Source: DATGLG01 sp035294245 (GTDB lineage: Bacteria > Pseudomonadota > Alphaproteobacteria > JACZXZ01). Taken from it: DNA of 64,000 nucleotides. Positions 18,718-27,449 of the stretch are shown here, piece by piece (position 1 is the first letter of the stretch; every line of letters starts with the position of its first letter). Both the position numbers and the translations under genes were made by a program. The notes under the pieces are model-generated. The model did not search any database and was not told the origin of the DNA. It saw nothing but the letters and a program-made list of their open reading frames with translations. Where the stretch lies: the NCBI GenBank assembly GCA_035294245.1, contig DATGLG010000065.1, forward strand, positions 20,409 through 84,408, written 5' to 3'.

Positions 18718-19824
18718 CTAGCGCATAGCGCGCACCCAGCAATCCTGCTGTCGTGCGCGAAGCGCCGCGCAGAAGCGCCGCGCTGCCGCCTCATCGGCAA
18801 AGGGTCCGATGAAGAGGCGGATATGCTGTGTGCCCTGGGCGTCTTCGATGTCCTCGACGCGCGGCCCGAAGCCGTGGAGGAGCTCAGGCAGCCGGTCACG
18901 CAAGGCTTCCCAACCGCGCGTCGCCTCGAAATAGGAGGGATAGGCGGCGAGCTGGACGGCATAGCTGCTCGCGCCAGGCGGCGGTGAGGCTGGCTGGCGC
19001 AGTGTCGAGTCCAAGGAGGCGGTCTTTCCCGCCGGACGCGCGGCTTGGCGGGACCCTTCGGACCTTGCCGGCACCTCGGCACGCGAGGGCGGCTCGGCAG
19101 GAGGGATGGCGGCAGCCTGCTCAGGGGGAGGCGGGACGAGCGTCACGGGCGCCAAAGGTGCCACCGGCTGCGCCTTGCGATAGGCGACGAGCTCGGTCCG
19201 CGCCACGGAAAGGAAGGATTCGCGCCGGGCCAACACGAAGGCGCCGATGGCGGGGGCGTAGTCGAAACGGTCCTGATACGCGTCGTGCCGGCACAGGATC
19301 TGCCAGGTGTCGAAGGTACCCGCGGCAACGGTGAGTCGGCGGCGTCCGCCAACGGCACAGCTTCGCTGCTCGACGGCAGGTGTCTTGCGGTTGCCCTGCT
19401 CGATCGTGACCGCATAGGCGACTTTCTTTCCGGGCGCCAAGGGAAAGAGCATCGCATCATCGGCGGAAAAATATCTCATGACCGGCGCACTGCCCGGCTT
19501 CGTGATCTCGCTGCGCGGCGGCTGGCTTGGGTCGTTCGTTGTCACCCAGGTCGCCCCCCAATCATCCATCCAGGTGACGAGACCTCCCTCCACGGAGGTC
19601 ACCACGAGGGTGTCGTCCCTTCCGTTCTCCCGATAGGTGAAGCTGTCTCCGAGATGATAGGCGGGCGGAGGAGCGGTGGCCGGCTCGTCGGTCGCGCTCT
19701 CGGATGGCGCCGACGCGTCCGGGGCAGGTGGAGGTGCCGTCGTGGTGCAGCCTGCGAGTAGCGCAAGCGCAGTGCCGAGCAGTGCCGCGCATCGCTGGTG
19801 GCCTCGTCGGTCCCGGTCCGGCAT
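18718..19824 (-). CDS. Lipoprotein with C-terminal SPOR domain
   Basis: A 368-residue protein with a lipobox (ALLAGC, Cys26), so probably membrane-anchored after export. Residues 27-55 are Pro/Ala/Ser-rich; 55-215 form an unassigned globular region; about 216-285 are low-complexity Pro/Ala linker; the end (YAVQLAAYPSYFEATRGWEAL to the C-terminus) is a SPOR domain, which binds denuded peptidoglycan at division sites. The convergent DUF924 stop is 11 bases away. Confidence 0.78.
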   Translation of the reverse strand: MPDRDRRGHQRCAALLGTALALLAGCTTTAPPPAPDASAPSESATDEPATAPPPAYHLGDSFTYRENGRDDTLVVTSVEGGLVTWMDDWGATWVTTNDPSQPPRSEITKPGSAPVMRYFSADDAMLFPLAPGKKVAYAVTIEQGNRKTPAVEQRSCAVGGRRRLTVAAGTFDTWQILCRHDAYQDRFDYAPAIGAFVLARRESFLSVARTELVAYRKAQPVAPLAPVTLVPPPPEQAAAIPPAEPPSRAEVPARSEGSRQAARPAGKTASLDSTLRQPASPPPGASSYAVQLAAYPSYFEATRGWEALRDRLPELLHGFGPRVEDIEDAQGTQHIRLFIGPFADEAAARRFCAALRARQQDCWVRAMR

Positions 19825-19933
19825 GCTGTTGCTCCCCCTTCGACCCCGAGCCGTGCGCCGCCTTGGAGCAGCTTTCCATGCAACTCGGTGGTGAGCCCCC
19901 GCGCCGCGAGAATCACTGCGGGCCGAGATGGAG

Positions 19934-20902
19934 TCAATCGTTGTCTGTTGCGCTGCCGCTGGTTCTCCAGGCGAAGGCGCGGAAGTGGTCGGGGAGCCTG
20001 CCGTCGACGCAGGCGAGGCCCAGCCCGATCAGGGCCATGCCGGCGAAGGCGCGCGGCGCGACCGTCTCGCCGAGAGCCAGCCAGCCCAGAATGAGAGCGC
20101 TGACGGGAAGCAGCAGCGTCACCAGCATCAGGTTCGTCGCGCCCGCCGCAGCGAGGATGCGGAAATAAAGGATATAGGCAAGGGCTGTGCAGATAAGCGC
20201 GATCCCGAGAAAGGCGCCCCAAGCAGCGGTACTCGGCGCAGGGAAAGTCCAGGGTCGGTCGATCCAGGCAGCGAGCGGGATCAGCACGAGCGTGCTGGCG
20301 GTGATCTGGCCGGTCGCAACCTTGAGGGGAGCGAGCCCCTTGAAGCGCCGCCCATAGATGCCGGCAAAGGCGTAGCTCACTGCGGCAAGAAGGCAGGCGA
20401 GCTCGCCGATCAATCCGTCGCTGCCGAGGCCTCGCAAAGCATCCGGACCGATCAGCACGGCGACACCGAGGACGCCAAACAGCACGCCGGTCCCGCGCCC
20501 CCAGCTTAGCTTCTCGTCGGAGGTGAGGAGATGGGCGATGATCACCGCGAAAATCGGCGTGGTGGCGTTCAGGATCGAGGCGAGCCCGCTCGAGATTCGC
20601 GTCTCGCCCCAGGCGATGAGGGTGAAGGGGATCACGTTGTTGAGCAGCCCCATCACGAGAAAGGCGCCCCACTTACGAAGCGAGACCGGCATCGCCTCGC
20701 GCCGCAGCAGCAGAAAGACGTTGAGCGCGACCGCGGCGATGGCGACGCGGCCGAGGGAGACGGTCAGGGGCGGAACCTCGGCGACCAGCACCTTGTAGAA
20801 GAAGAACGAGCTGCCCCAGAGGCCCGACAGCACCAGGAGAAGCGCCCATTCGGCGCCGCCCATGCGCAGACCGAGGCCGTCCGTCCCGCGCGCTTGTGCC
20901 AT
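19934..20902 (-). CDS. EamA/DMT family transporter
   Basis: A 322-residue inner-membrane protein with ten hydrophobic segments arranged as two EamA repeats (ALLLVLSGLWGSSFFFYKVL at about 17-36; second repeat from about 160). SSGLASILNATTPIFAVIIA is typical of the family. DMT proteins export amino acids or metabolites; the substrate cannot be predicted. The ATG at 20902 begins the membrane-like sequence; the open frame upstream is antisense noise. Confidence 0.85.
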   Translation of the reverse strand: MAQARGTDGLGLRMGGAEWALLLVLSGLWGSSFFFYKVLVAEVPPLTVSLGRVAIAAVALNVFLLLRREAMPVSLRKWGAFLVMGLLNNVIPFTLIAWGETRISSGLASILNATTPIFAVIIAHLLTSDEKLSWGRGTGVLFGVLGVAVLIGPDALRGLGSDGLIGELACLLAAVSYAFAGIYGRRFKGLAPLKVATGQITASTLVLIPLAAWIDRPWTFPAPSTAAWGAFLGIALICTALAYILYFRILAAAGATNLMLVTLLLPVSALILGWLALGETVAPRAFAGMALIGLGLACVDGRLPDHFRAFAWRTSGSATDND

Positions 20903-20964
20903 GATCGCGTCATCCTCCAAGGCTGCTCGAGGCCCGGGATTGTCGCCGGCGATGTCGCGCGCCG

Positions 20965-21537
20965 CTATCCGAAGCTTGCCTTGGAACCAGGTGCCGCGTG
21001 TGCGAGCCGAGATTTTCTCGGGTCGCCGATATCGAGGAGCCGCACCCCCTCGTGCTCGAGCAGCCAGCGCTTGCGCTCGATGCCGCCGCCATAGCCGGTC
21101 AGCGCGCCGTCCGCCCCGATGACGCGATGACAGGGCACCACGATGCTGATGGGATTGCTGCCATTCGCCAAGCCGACCGCCCGGCTCGCCTTCGGCATGC
21201 CGAGGCGTGCCGCCAGTCGGCCGTAGCTCGTGGTCGTACCCGGAGGAATCTCGAGAAGCGCCGCCCAGACGCGGCGCTGAAAAGGCGTGCCGCCGCCGTC
21301 GAGCGCGATCCCGTCGAAAGCGTGCAGATCGCCGCGAAGATAGGCGCGGACCCGCGTGCTGATCCCAAGGGGATCCTTGGTCTGCACGACCTCGAACCCG
21401 CGATAGCGACGACGGAGCAGCGTGCCGAGGCGGTCCTCCTCGTCGTCGAAATCGAGCGCGCAGAGAGCGCGATCGTCGGTGGCGATCAAGATATCGCCGA
21501 TCGGCGAGCCAATGCGATCGAGCTGCAGCACAGTCAT
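20965..21537 (-). CDS. ogt: Methylated-DNA-protein cysteine methyltransferase
   Basis: A 190-residue suicide alkyltransferase repairing O6-methylguanine and O4-methylthymine. The acceptor motif VVPCHRV is present (Cys136), preceded by ASRAVGLANGSNPISI and followed by GYGGGIERKRWLLEHE. Its ATG overlaps the stop of the ada-alkA gene (ATGA), so the two are co-translated and supply a set of alkylation-repair activities. The tail of about 15 residues is unconserved. Confidence 0.92.
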   Translation of the reverse strand: MTVLQLDRIGSPIGDILIATDDRALCALDFDDEEDRLGTLLRRRYRGFEVVQTKDPLGISTRVRAYLRGDLHAFDGIALDGGGTPFQRRVWAALLEIPPGTTTSYGRLAARLGMPKASRAVGLANGSNPISIVVPCHRVIGADGALTGYGGGIERKRWLLEHEGVRLLDIGDPRKSRLAHAAPGSKASFG

Positions 21538-23033
21538 GCGGCTTTCTCCTGTTGCAGGGTGGTCGCATCCTTCATCCAGAGATGCATGGCCGCATAGGCG
21601 CGCCAAGGCCGCCAAGCCTCGGCCATTGCCTGAAGCCGGGCGGGAGTCGGCCGGCCAGAGGACGTCGTCGCCGCGCGCAGCAAGCCGAGATCGGCGGCGG
21701 GAAAGGCATCGGGCTCGCGCAAGGCCCGCATGGCGATATATTGCGCCGTCCACGCGCCGATGCCCGGGAGCCGCTTCAGCTTCGCAATCGAGGCGTCAAG
21801 GCTCTCCGAGGCTTGGAGCAGGCCCGGCTCCTCGATCATGGCTGCGGCCAGGGAAGAGATCGCGGCAGCGCGGGGGCGAATCAGCCCGATTGCCGTGAGA
21901 TCGGCTTGCGCCAGGGCCTCGGGCCGCGGAAAGACCACGTTGAGGCCGGGAACGCCGGCTGAGGCTGCGAGGCGCTCGCCGTGCTGCGCCGCCAACCGGC
22001 CGGCGAAGGTCGAGGCGGCGGCCACGCTGATCTGCTGCCCGAGAATGGCGCGGATCGCGAGCTCGAAGGCGTCCCAAGCCCCGGGGACGCGCAGGCCCGG
22101 CCTTGCCGCAACCAGAGACGCGAGTTGGGGGTCGCTAGAGAGATGGCTGTTGATCGCCGTCATATCGGCGTCGAGATCGAAGAGCCGCCGCAGCCGTCCG
22201 ACAATGGTGGGCAGGGCCGTGACGCGCGAGCTTCTGATCGCGGCGAGAAGATAGGGGCGCCCGTCAGGTGCGGGTTGAATCTCGACGATGCCTCGTGCGC
22301 CGTCGAGTGCGATGGTACGCCGGTAACAGCCATTCGCCACCGTTTCGACGCCAGGGATCGCGCGGGCGGCAAGGAAGCCGATCATGGCCGGCCAATCATA
22401 GGGCGGCTCGAAGGGCAGCTTGAGCGTGATCCCGGACGCAGCGCTCTCGCCGCTCGTCGCAGTCGAGGCTCGGCGCAGAGCCGTCGGCGGCCGACCATAG
22501 GTGCGGCGCATTGTATCGTTGAACCGCCTGACACTGCCAAAGCCGGCCGCGAGCGCCACTTCGGCCATCGGCAGGGCCGTCTCGCCGAGGAGCTTCTTGG
22601 CGAAGAGAATCCGCTGCGCCTGGGCCACCATGATCGGTGATGCACCGAGATGCTGCTCGAAAAGGCGCCGAAGATGCCGGCTGCCGATGCCGAGCCGCGC
22701 GGCGAGCGCCTCGACATTGCCGTCGCCATCAAGCGCGCCTTCGACGATGAGCGTAAGGGCGCGGGAGACGGTGCTCGCAGTACCCCGCCAGCCGGCGAGC
22801 CCAGGTGCTACCTCCGGACGGCAGCGCAGGCAGGGACGGAAACCGAGGCGATGGGCGGCGGCGGCGCTGGGCAGGAAAAGGCAGTTCTCGAGCTTGGGCG
22901 TCCGCGCCGGGCAGATGGGGCGGCAATAGATGCGGGTGGTCAGGACGGCCGTATAGAAGCGGCCGTCAAAGCGGGGATCACGCGCCTTGAGCGCGCGATA
23001 ACAGGCGTCTCGATCGAGATCCGTGCTGAGCAT
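21534..23033 (-). CDS. alkA: Ada-AlkA fusion: methyl-sensing regulator and 3-methyladenine glycosylase
   Basis: A 499-residue fusion. Residues about 1-75 form the Ada zinc domain with all four cysteines (YCRPICPAR and PCLRCRPE); the first accepts methyl groups from DNA phosphotriesters. About 90-190 is an AraC-type helix-turn-helix (IGSRHLRRLFEQHLGASP). About 205-490 is AlkA with the HhH motif LPGIGAWTAQYIAMR and the catalytic Asp in FPAADLGL. The protein can thus sense damage, regulate and excise bases. It lacks the Ada C-terminal O6-methyltransferase domain, which the overlapping ogt gene supplies separately. Confidence 0.9.
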   Translation of the reverse strand: MLSTDLDRDACYRALKARDPRFDGRFYTAVLTTRIYCRPICPARTPKLENCLFLPSAAAAHRLGFRPCLRCRPEVAPGLAGWRGTASTVSRALTLIVEGALDGDGNVEALAARLGIGSRHLRRLFEQHLGASPIMVAQAQRILFAKKLLGETALPMAEVALAAGFGSVRRFNDTMRRTYGRPPTALRRASTATSGESAASGITLKLPFEPPYDWPAMIGFLAARAIPGVETVANGCYRRTIALDGARGIVEIQPAPDGRPYLLAAIRSSRVTALPTIVGRLRRLFDLDADMTAINSHLSSDPQLASLVAARPGLRVPGAWDAFELAIRAILGQQISVAAASTFAGRLAAQHGERLAASAGVPGLNVVFPRPEALAQADLTAIGLIRPRAAAISSLAAAMIEEPGLLQASESLDASIAKLKRLPGIGAWTAQYIAMRALREPDAFPAADLGLLRAATTSSGRPTPARLQAMAEAWRPWRAYAAMHLWMKDATTLQQEKAA

Positions 23034-23094
23034 GGCCTCATTATGGCCAAACTCGCGCCGTTGTCTGGCCGTTTTCGGACGCGATTGCCCTCGC

Positions 23095-23343
23095 TCAGGC
23101 GGCCTGCGGACAGCCCTGGACTTTGACCTTGCGCTCGCTGCTGGCCGGGTATTTCGCCAGCTTGTCGGCCGGACGGATCGGACGCCGCACCAGCTCGCCG
23201 CCGCAATTTGGGCAGCGGTCGCCGAGCACATTCTCGGCACAGGACGCGCAGAAGGTGCACTCGAAAGAGCAGATCCGCGCATCCCTAGAATCAGGTGGGA
23301 GGTCCTTGTCGCGGCATTCGCAGTTCGGGCGCAATTGCAGCAT
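23095..23343 (-). CDS. DUF1272 cysteine-rich small protein
   Basis: An 82-residue protein matching DUF1272: MLQLRPNCECRDKDLPPDS, then CSFECTFCASCAEN and CPNCGGELVRRP. Paired Cys motifs suggest one or two zinc sites (zinc-ribbon-like). Family function unknown. Lies between ada-alkA and the GDP-fucose synthase on the same strand with about 50-60 base gaps on each side. Confidence 0.82.
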   Translation of the reverse strand: MLQLRPNCECRDKDLPPDSRDARICSFECTFCASCAENVLGDRCPNCGGELVRRPIRPADKLAKYPASSERKVKVQGCPQAA

Positions 23344-23391
23344 GGCGTTCCCCCTTCTGACGGCGCCGCGGCGCCGTCTCTTGCTTGAGGC

Positions 23392-24384
23392 TCAGGCGGC
23401 GTCGGAGGTGAGGGCGCGGTTGCGATTGCGCCCGGCGATATGGTCGAGGAACCAGCGATAGGTCTCGGCGACGCCCTCGCGAAGCCCGATCCTCGCGTGC
23501 CATCCGAGCGCATTGATCTTGGAGACATCGCCGAGCTTGCGCGGCGTGCCATCGGGCTTCTCATGATCGAAGACGTAGCGTCCCTTGAAGCCGACGACCC
23601 CGGCGATGATCTCCGCCAGAGAGCGGATGCTGACCTCTTCGCCCGTCCCGATATTGACATGGCCTTCAGCCGAATAGTGCCGCAACAGGAAGACCAGCGC
23701 GTCAGCCAGGTCATCCACATGAAGGAATTCACGCAACGGCGTGCCTGTGCCCCAGACCTCAACGGTGCCGGCGCCCGCTTCTTTTGCCTCGTGGACGCGA
23801 CGCATGAGGGCCGGCAATACATGGCCGCCGGAAAGGTCGAAATTGTCGAACGGCCCGTAGAGGTTGGTCGGCTGCGCCGAGATGAAGTCACAGCCATATT
23901 GGCGCCGATAGGCGTCGCACAGCTTGATGCCTGCGATCTTGGCGATGGCGTACCACTGGTTCGTCGGCTCGAGTGGGCCGGTCAACAGGTATTCCTCCTT
24001 CATCGGCTGAGGCGCCATGCGCGGGTAGATGCAGGTCGAGCCGAGGAAGAGCAGCTTCTTGACGCCGGTCCGGTACGCTCCGTGGATTAGGTTCGCCTCG
24101 ATGGCGAGATTATCGTAGAGGAACTCCGCGGGCCGCGTGTCATTCGCGTGAATACCGCCGACCGTGGCCGCGGCGACGATCACGACATCGGGCCGCATTT
24201 CCGCGAGCCAGTCCTCGACTTCCGCTTGCCGGCGCAGATCCACGCGCTCGCGTCCCACCGTTAGGACGTCGCATTTCTCGCGCGCCAGTCGCCGCACCAC
24301 GCCGGCTCCCACCATGCCACGATGCCCGGCGACGAAGATGCGCCGGCCTGCGAGCTCGAAAGTATCCGTTCGTTCGGCTGCCAC
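23392..24384 (-). CDS. fcl: GDP-L-fucose synthase
   Basis: A 330-residue extended SDR that epimerises and reduces GDP-4-keto-6-deoxymannose to GDP-L-fucose. The NADP motif is VAGHRGMVGAG; the catalytic Ser and Tyr-x3-Lys are in LGSTCIYPR and YAIAKIAG; GHVLPALMRRVHEAK and GTPLREFLHVDDLAD are family hallmarks. The GTG start at 24384 is chosen because GGAG lies eight bases upstream; an ATG at 24408 lacks a ribosome site. The dehydratase gmd is not in the window. Confidence 0.9.
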   Translation of the reverse strand: MAAERTDTFELAGRRIFVAGHRGMVGAGVVRRLAREKCDVLTVGRERVDLRRQAEVEDWLAEMRPDVVIVAAATVGGIHANDTRPAEFLYDNLAIEANLIHGAYRTGVKKLLFLGSTCIYPRMAPQPMKEEYLLTGPLEPTNQWYAIAKIAGIKLCDAYRRQYGCDFISAQPTNLYGPFDNFDLSGGHVLPALMRRVHEAKEAGAGTVEVWGTGTPLREFLHVDDLADALVFLLRHYSAEGHVNIGTGEEVSIRSLAEIIAGVVGFKGRYVFDHEKPDGTPRKLGDVSKINALGWHARIGLREGVAETYRWFLDHIAGRNRNRALTSDAA

Positions 24385-24634
24385 GAAGCACACTCCGTTG
24401 AAAATCATGATGGCTGCGAGGCCACATCCTATACCGAATGCTACGGCGTCAGCCACAAGACTCCCGCGCCGGACCCCGCCTGTCACAGGCTGGTCACTGG
24501 CCTTGCTTTGCCCGGGTCAGGCCTAATTCTCCTGGCATGCGTTGCATCTGCGGCGGGGCTTTTAAGGAATTGCCACGGCATCCTCGTTTGGCGCGCGAGC
24601 CGGGCGAGGGGGAAAGATCGCGGGAGGGGTCGAG

Positions 24635-25483
24635 ATGAACGGTGATATCAGCGGCGGTTGGCTCCTCCGCGAAGGGAAGCGCACCTTGCGCTCTGTCTGC
24701 CCGCAGCCACTCCTCAACTGGCGCGAAGCACAGTATTACGGAAAATACGGCGAGGTTGAGCTCCACATTCTGGAATATCTCTGCGCGCGCGGTCGGGACT
24801 CCATCGATGTCGGCGCCAATGAGGGCAGCTATATTCATTATCTGAAACGGTACTCGCGCTGCGTCTACGCATTCGAGCCCATTCCCGAGCTGGCCCAAGT
24901 CCTCGCGCGGAAATTCCGGCACGGCGTCATCGTCAACAATATCGCCCTATCGGACGCCGTCGGGACCGCCGTCCTGCGCATGCCCGTCGTCGACGGAGTC
25001 GTCGTGACCGGATGCTCCACGATCGCGCCACAGGCGTCCTTGGCCTATACGGAGCACCGGGAAATCCGCGTGCCGATGCAGCCTCTCGACCAGATCTATT
25101 CCGGCAATGCCGGCTTTATGAAGATCGACGTCGAAGGGCATGAGGGTGCCGTGCTCGAGGGGGCGCGCCGTACGCTTGCCCGATGCCACCCCAAGCTTCT
25201 GATCGAGATCGACGAGCGCCTCTCTCCAGGCGGAATTTCGCGGATCTCGCACCTCCTCGGTGACATGGATTACCGCGGGTTCTTTATTTTCAGACGCGAG
25301 TTGCTTCCGATCGGCCAGTTCGATCCGCAATCGATGCAGCGACCCGAGGATATTCCTGATTTGACCGCCGGCCTCAAGGCGCGCGAGCGCTTCGGCCGCT
25401 ATGTCTACAACTTCCTGTTCTTCCCCATGAGCGAGCCGCATGAGACGCTCCGTAATATCCGCGAGCGGATCGCCCAGCTTTGA
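24635..25483 (+). CDS. FkbM family methyltransferase
   Basis: A 282-residue SAM-dependent methyltransferase of the FkbM group: SIDVGANEGSYIHYL (SAM motif I, about 52-66), VYAFEPIPELA, NNIALSDAVG and FMKIDVEGHEGAVLEGA (about 163-179), the signature FkbM block. Members O-methylate sugars or natural products. Divergent from the GDP-fucose synthase across 250 bases, so methylation of a fucose-containing glycan is a possible link. Confidence 0.85.
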   Translation: MNGDISGGWLLREGKRTLRSVCPQPLLNWREAQYYGKYGEVELHILEYLCARGRDSIDVGANEGSYIHYLKRYSRCVYAFEPIPELAQVLARKFRHGVIVNNIALSDAVGTAVLRMPVVDGVVVTGCSTIAPQASLAYTEHREIRVPMQPLDQIYSGNAGFMKIDVEGHEGAVLEGARRTLARCHPKLLIEIDERLSPGGISRISHLLGDMDYRGFFIFRRELLPIGQFDPQSMQRPEDIPDLTAGLKARERFGRYVYNFLFFPMSEPHETLRNIRERIAQL

Positions 25484-25896
25484 GCTTGAGAAACGTCGGA
25501 TCTCGGATCGCGCCGCCCGAGGCGGGCGAAGAAATGCATCCGCGTCATCTCTCGCATGAATCGGCGGGAGACACAGCTTGATCACTGGTTCGCACTACCC
25601 GCGCATGCGAAAGCTTCCCACTTTCTGACTGGAGTTACAGAATTGCTTGTCATGCTGAGCTTCCTCCAAGCTCGCAGCATCGCGACGGACGGATGCAACT
25701 TGGCGGCGCTCACGGGTAAAAGCGGCGCTCGAGCCAAAGGTCGTGGGCGCGGCGGCGCAAAGGCGCTGCCGCTTTGGAAGTGCGATGTTCATCAGGGGAC
25801 TCCCGAGGAAAGTCGAGGCGGCCGACAGCCATCTTTCCTGCAAGCCCTGATGCGGCATCGCGGCATCAGCGCCATTCAACTTACCGGAGCGCAAAA
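25484..25896 (+). other. 413-base gap between FkbM gene and FAD protein
   Basis: No convincing gene. A short hairpin (CGCCCG, loop AGG, CGGGCG) at 25514-25528 lies 30 bases after the FkbM stop and might help end transcription, but has no T-run. The last bases hold the ribosome site of the FAD protein (CGGAG, eight bases before its ATG). Open frames here have no recognisable protein content. Confidence 0.4.
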
Positions 25897-27252
25897 ATGC
25901 GAGGATCGGTCATCTTGGGCGCAGGACCCGGCGGCACCGGCCCCCTCGTCTGGGCCGCCCAGAACGGCAAGCTGGCGTCTTGGCTCGCCGCCGGCGTCAC
26001 CATCCTCGATCGCAGTCCTTCAATGGGCGGCAGCCTCGGCCGTTATATCGTCAATTCCGATTCGTTAGGCTCTTCCTATCTCGAATGCCTCGATGCGCTA
26101 CCCGCGCGCGAGCTCTTCGCGCGGTTGCGCGCGGACGCGGTGACGCGCGAGCTGCAATCGATGCGTTACGGCTTTCCGCCTCTCAGCCTGGTGGGGGAAT
26201 TTTTCCGCCGTTTTGGCGCCGCTCTGGAGGAGATCGTGTCGAGCCATCCCGGCAGCGCGTTTCTGCCTTCGACGTCGGTTCGCGTGTTGCGGTTGCGCGA
26301 TGGCGGAGCGGTCGTCGCGGAGGTCGTGACGGCCTCGGGTGAGATATCCTTCATCGAGGCGCGCACAGCGATCATGGCGCTTGGCGGCCGACAGGATGCC
26401 GCCCGCTATCTCACCGTCGACTTGATGCCCGGCGTGCAGCTCGGCGACACCGACCCGGACAAAATTTTGCCCAGCGACAAGCTTTTGAGCACAGACGGGC
26501 CGGCGCGCGCTTTGGCGATTTTCGAGCGCGCGGCCAGTCGCCGCGTCGTCATCTTGGGCGGCTCCCACAGCGCTTTCTCGGCCGCCTGGATGCTGACCCA
26601 CCGGCTGCCTCAGGTGGCATTCGGCCCTGGCGACATTTCGATCCTGTTCCGGCGACCGCCGCGAATCTTCTATTGGACAGGGGAAGATGCCGCAGCGGAT
26701 GGATACCAGTTCAACGAGCGCGACCTCTGCGTGCGGACGCGCCGCGTCCACCGCTTCGGCGGGTTGCGCGGTGACGGCCGCGAGATGTGGCGCCGGCTGA
26801 CTCGGCGGCCCGGGACACAGCCGGAGTCGCGGGTCACGATGGCTCCCCTCGCAGAGTCGCATTTTTCACCGGCGTCGCTTCGGCGCCTCCTCGATGAAGC
26901 GGCGCTGGTCATCCCGGCATTCGGCTATCGTGCCGCGACCGTCCCCATGTTTGACGCAACCGGGCGGCGGCTGCGCCTGAACGCCGATTACGGCGGTCCG
27001 GCGGTGGGGCGCGCCGCGCGGCTGCTGCTGGCGGAAGGGGGCGAGCTGCCGAATGTCTTCGGAATCGGCCTCGGCGCCGATTACCGGCCCTGGGGCCATA
27101 TGGGCGGCGAGCCGAGCTTCGACGGCCAGGCGAATAGCCTTTGGCTCTATCAAAACGATATCGGAGAGGTCGTCTATCGCGGGGTGCAGGATTGCCTGAG
27201 GCAGGCCGCGCGCCCGCCAATCTCGCGCTATCTCACCGCCAGCGTCGCCTGA
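25897..27252 (+). CDS. FAD/NAD(P)-binding oxidoreductase, family unassigned
   Basis: A 451-residue protein. The N-terminal FAD Rossmann motif is VILGAGPGGTGPL (about 5-17); a second nucleotide-binding motif VVILGGSHSAFSAAWML (about 212-228) resembles the NADPH site of flavin monooxygenases and N-hydroxylating enzymes; FGIGLGADYRPWG near 390 could be the late FAD contact. The start has CGGAG at good distance. No substrate motif identifies it further; an N- or C-hydroxylase is one possibility. The gaps on both sides suggest a single-gene transcript. Confidence 0.65.
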   Translation: MRGSVILGAGPGGTGPLVWAAQNGKLASWLAAGVTILDRSPSMGGSLGRYIVNSDSLGSSYLECLDALPARELFARLRADAVTRELQSMRYGFPPLSLVGEFFRRFGAALEEIVSSHPGSAFLPSTSVRVLRLRDGGAVVAEVVTASGEISFIEARTAIMALGGRQDAARYLTVDLMPGVQLGDTDPDKILPSDKLLSTDGPARALAIFERAASRRVVILGGSHSAFSAAWMLTHRLPQVAFGPGDISILFRRPPRIFYWTGEDAAADGYQFNERDLCVRTRRVHRFGGLRGDGREMWRRLTRRPGTQPESRVTMAPLAESHFSPASLRRLLDEAALVIPAFGYRAATVPMFDATGRRLRLNADYGGPAVGRAARLLLAEGGELPNVFGIGLGADYRPWGHMGGEPSFDGQANSLWLYQNDIGEVVYRGVQDCLRQAARPPISRYLTASVA

Positions 27253-27449
27253 TACCCAGCCTGGGAAATGTCGGGCGATGACGCGGCTCGCGGGCACGTG
27301 CCGTAGCGCCGCCACGGTGCGAGTTTGCGCTGTACTCTGCAGGCCTTATGAATAAACTATGCGATGGAAGCGCTGCTCGGAACCGGTCTTCCGGCGTCCG
27401 CGGGGCAGGCCGCGCAACAAGGCCGTAAAGGTCGTCTGGGAGGAACGTC

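Noticed and set aside
25514..25528. Hairpin CGCCCG-AGG-CGGGCG after the FkbM gene
   Set aside because: No T-run and only six base pairs; not called as terminator, only noted in the gap.
27325..27352. TTGCGC-16-TATGAA promoter-like pair before the Liv operon
   Set aside because: Only four of six matches at each element; too weak to report as a feature.
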